Source: an uncultured bacterium
GTDB taxonomy: Bacteria; Actinomycetota; Actinomycetes; S36-B12
Length of the DNA stretch: 7,122 nucleotides
Assembly: GCA_903940375.1 (NCBI GenBank)
Contig: CAJAKT010000105.1
Span: forward strand, 1 to 7,122
Reading direction: 5' to 3'
In this document: one piece after another, positions 5,978 through 7,122 of the stretch
Layout of the letters: each line of letters opens with the position of its first letter
How positions within the stretch are numbered: position 1 is the stretch's first letter
The notes under the pieces: model-generated
Told to the model about the DNA's origin: nothing
Database searches by the model: none
The model's input: the letters and a program-made list of their open reading frames with translations, nothing else
Position numbers and translations under genes: made by a program

Positions 5978-7122
5978 ATGCGCATTGCCCGACGCCGTTG
6001 GATCGTGCTTCTCGGCACGGCCATTCTCGGCTCCAGCCTCCCCGCGATCACTGCCCCGACAGCATTCGCCACTCCTGTGTGCACGGGCTCGGTTGCCGCA
6101 CGCCTCACCTACACCTGCGCACCCTCAGGATCCGGCTCTGTCCAGGTGACCGTTCCGGCGGGCGTTGCTTCGATCAACGTGACCGCCGACGGCGGCGGCG
6201 GCGGCAAGAACGACTCGCTCGGCAATGGCGGCAGCGGGGCACGCGTCAACGCGACCATCTCGGTGACACCGGGTGATCGCCTCACGATCTACGTCGGTGC
6301 CGGCGGCGGCGCAGGCCTCGGCAGCTCAGGCAACGTCGGCGGATCAGGCTATGGCGCCGGCGGTTCCGGCGGGGCGTTCTACGGCGAGGGATTCGGCGGC
6401 GGTTACGGCGGTGGCGGAGGCGGTTCGAGCGCGGTCGTCATCGGGTCGACAGTGGCACTGGTCGCCGGTGGCGGAGGCGGCGGCGGCAACTACTACGGCG
6501 GCTCTGCTGCGGGAACGATCGGCGGCAGCGGCGGTAACGGCGGCGGTAGCTGCGCCGTCGGCGGCGGCGGCGGAAACGCAACTGGCAGCGGCTCAGCTGG
6601 CACGACCAGCGGCACGGGCAATCCCACCGCGAGCTCATCGGGGTACACCGGACACGGTGGCGGCGGCATCTACGGGGCCGGCGGTGCCTCGAGCGGCGGT
6701 GGCGGCGGAGGCGGCGGCTATGGCGGCGGCGGCCCCGGCAACTGGAATGGCCCCGGCTACGGGTGCACCCTTGCCGGCGGCGGCGGTGCCGGCGGCAGTT
6801 ACGCGCCGAGCGGGGCCGTATACGGCTCCGCGTCGAATGCGGGCGGCGTCGCAACGAGTGGCGCGGGCGGCGACGGGCAGGTGGTGATCCAGTTCATCGC
6901 GGTGCCCGCGACCGTTCCCGGCGCGCCTACCGCCCTGGTCTTCAGCGGTGTGAGCACCAATGAGATGACCCTCTACTGGACTCCTCCGGCAAGTCACGGT
7001 GGATCGGCGCTGCTGGGATACGACGTATCAGTGAATAGCGGAACAGCGGTGCGGGTCGCTGGTACGTCGCAGAGTCTCACCGGCCTGACCTCCGGCACCA
7101 CGTACAGCGTGAGCATCACCGC
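5978..7122 (+). CDS. Exported glycine-rich domain protein with fibronectin type III domain, 5' part
   Basis: The frame is open from ATG 5978 to the right edge (381 codons) and continues beyond it. MRIARRRWIVLLGTAILG begins a classic signal peptide with likely cleavage after AFA (residue 31); the RRRW could allow Tat export but Sec is more likely. Next comes C35...C47 and VQVTVPAGVASINVTADGGG (about 55-74), the usual entry to bacterial glycine-rich domains. Residues 72-298 are about 45% Gly by eye count, with the family landmarks VTPGDRLTIYVGAGGG and GGGSSAVVIGSTVALVAGGG, two more cysteines (C192, C263) and closure by GGDGQVVIQF. A fibronectin type III domain starts at VPGAPTAL (about 313) and is cut by the edge. 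The glycine-rich part resembles the glycine-rich domain of ALK/LTK receptors and bacterial relatives, which in the receptors packs as polyglycine-II helices. A surface or adhesin-like role is likely; any cell-wall anchor lies outside the window. Confidence 0.88.
   Translation, partial: MRIARRRWIVLLGTAILGSSLPAITAPTAFATPVCTGSVAARLTYTCAPSGSGSVQVTVPAGVASINVTADGGGGGKNDSLGNGGSGARVNATISVTPGDRLTIYVGAGGGAGLGSSGNVGGSGYGAGGSGGAFYGEGFGGGYGGGGGGSSAVVIGSTVALVAGGGGGGGNYYGGSAAGTIGGSGGNGGGSCAVGGGGGNATGSGSAGTTSGTGNPTASSSGYTGHGGGGIYGAGGASSGGGGGGGGYGGGGPGNWNGPGYGCTLAGGGGAGGSYAPSGAVYGSASNAGGVATSGAGGDGQVVIQFIAVPATVPGAPTALVFSGVSTNEMTLYWTPPASHGGSALLGYDVSVNSGTAVRVAGTSQSLTGLTSGTTYSVSIT

Noticed and set aside
6188..6880. 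Dense GGC-type repeats suggesting a tandem or CRISPR-like repeat array
   Set aside because: The repeats are irregular, in frame and encode glycine in one protein domain; there are no constant repeat and spacer units.
6273..6887. Ala-rich plus-strand frame inside the glycine-rich gene, and Arg-rich minus-strand frames at 6438-6854
   Set aside because: They are GGC repeats read out of frame (GCG as Ala, CCG/CGC on other frames). The frame from 5978 has a signal peptide and recognised domains.

Overview
The window is high-GC DNA from an actinobacterium. The glmU-prs pair preceded by tRNA-Gln, the GTG starts and the style of the secreted proteins fit Micrococcales, possibly Microbacteriaceae; that family assignment is inference. 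All recognised genes but one lie on the minus strand.

Minus strand, in transcription order: a LuxR/NarL-type response regulator (5788-5144); a polytopic sensor histidine kinase whose GTG start overlaps the regulator's stop codon (5147-3441); tRNA-Gln with anticodon TTG (3329-3259); a secreted parallel beta-helix protein whose only good start codon lies inside the tRNA (3282-1672); glmU, the bifunctional UDP-GlcNAc enzyme (1564-95); and the first 28 codons of prs, PRPP synthetase (85-1, cut by the window edge). glmU and prs supply cell-wall and nucleotide precursors and are nearly contiguous: the glmU stop codon forms part of the prs ribosome binding site.

Plus strand: one divergent gene begins at 5978 and runs off the right edge. 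It encodes an exported protein with a signal peptide, a glycine-rich domain of about 225 residues and the start of a fibronectin type III domain. Its GGC-rich sequence keeps several other frames open, so spurious ORFs cover it.

The 189-bp divergent spacer between the response regulator and the glycine-rich gene holds three copies of a 14-bp motif, CCTSAGRAKATCCS. They are good candidates for the regulator's own operator. A reasonable hypothesis is a small module in which the two-component system controls itself and a divergent surface or exported protein. The kinase has an unusual H-box, with His where the family normally has Asp or Glu. The other notable point is the tRNA/beta-helix overlap, where one stretch of DNA would be both the T-arm and 3' acceptor strand of tRNA-Gln and the start of a signal peptide.
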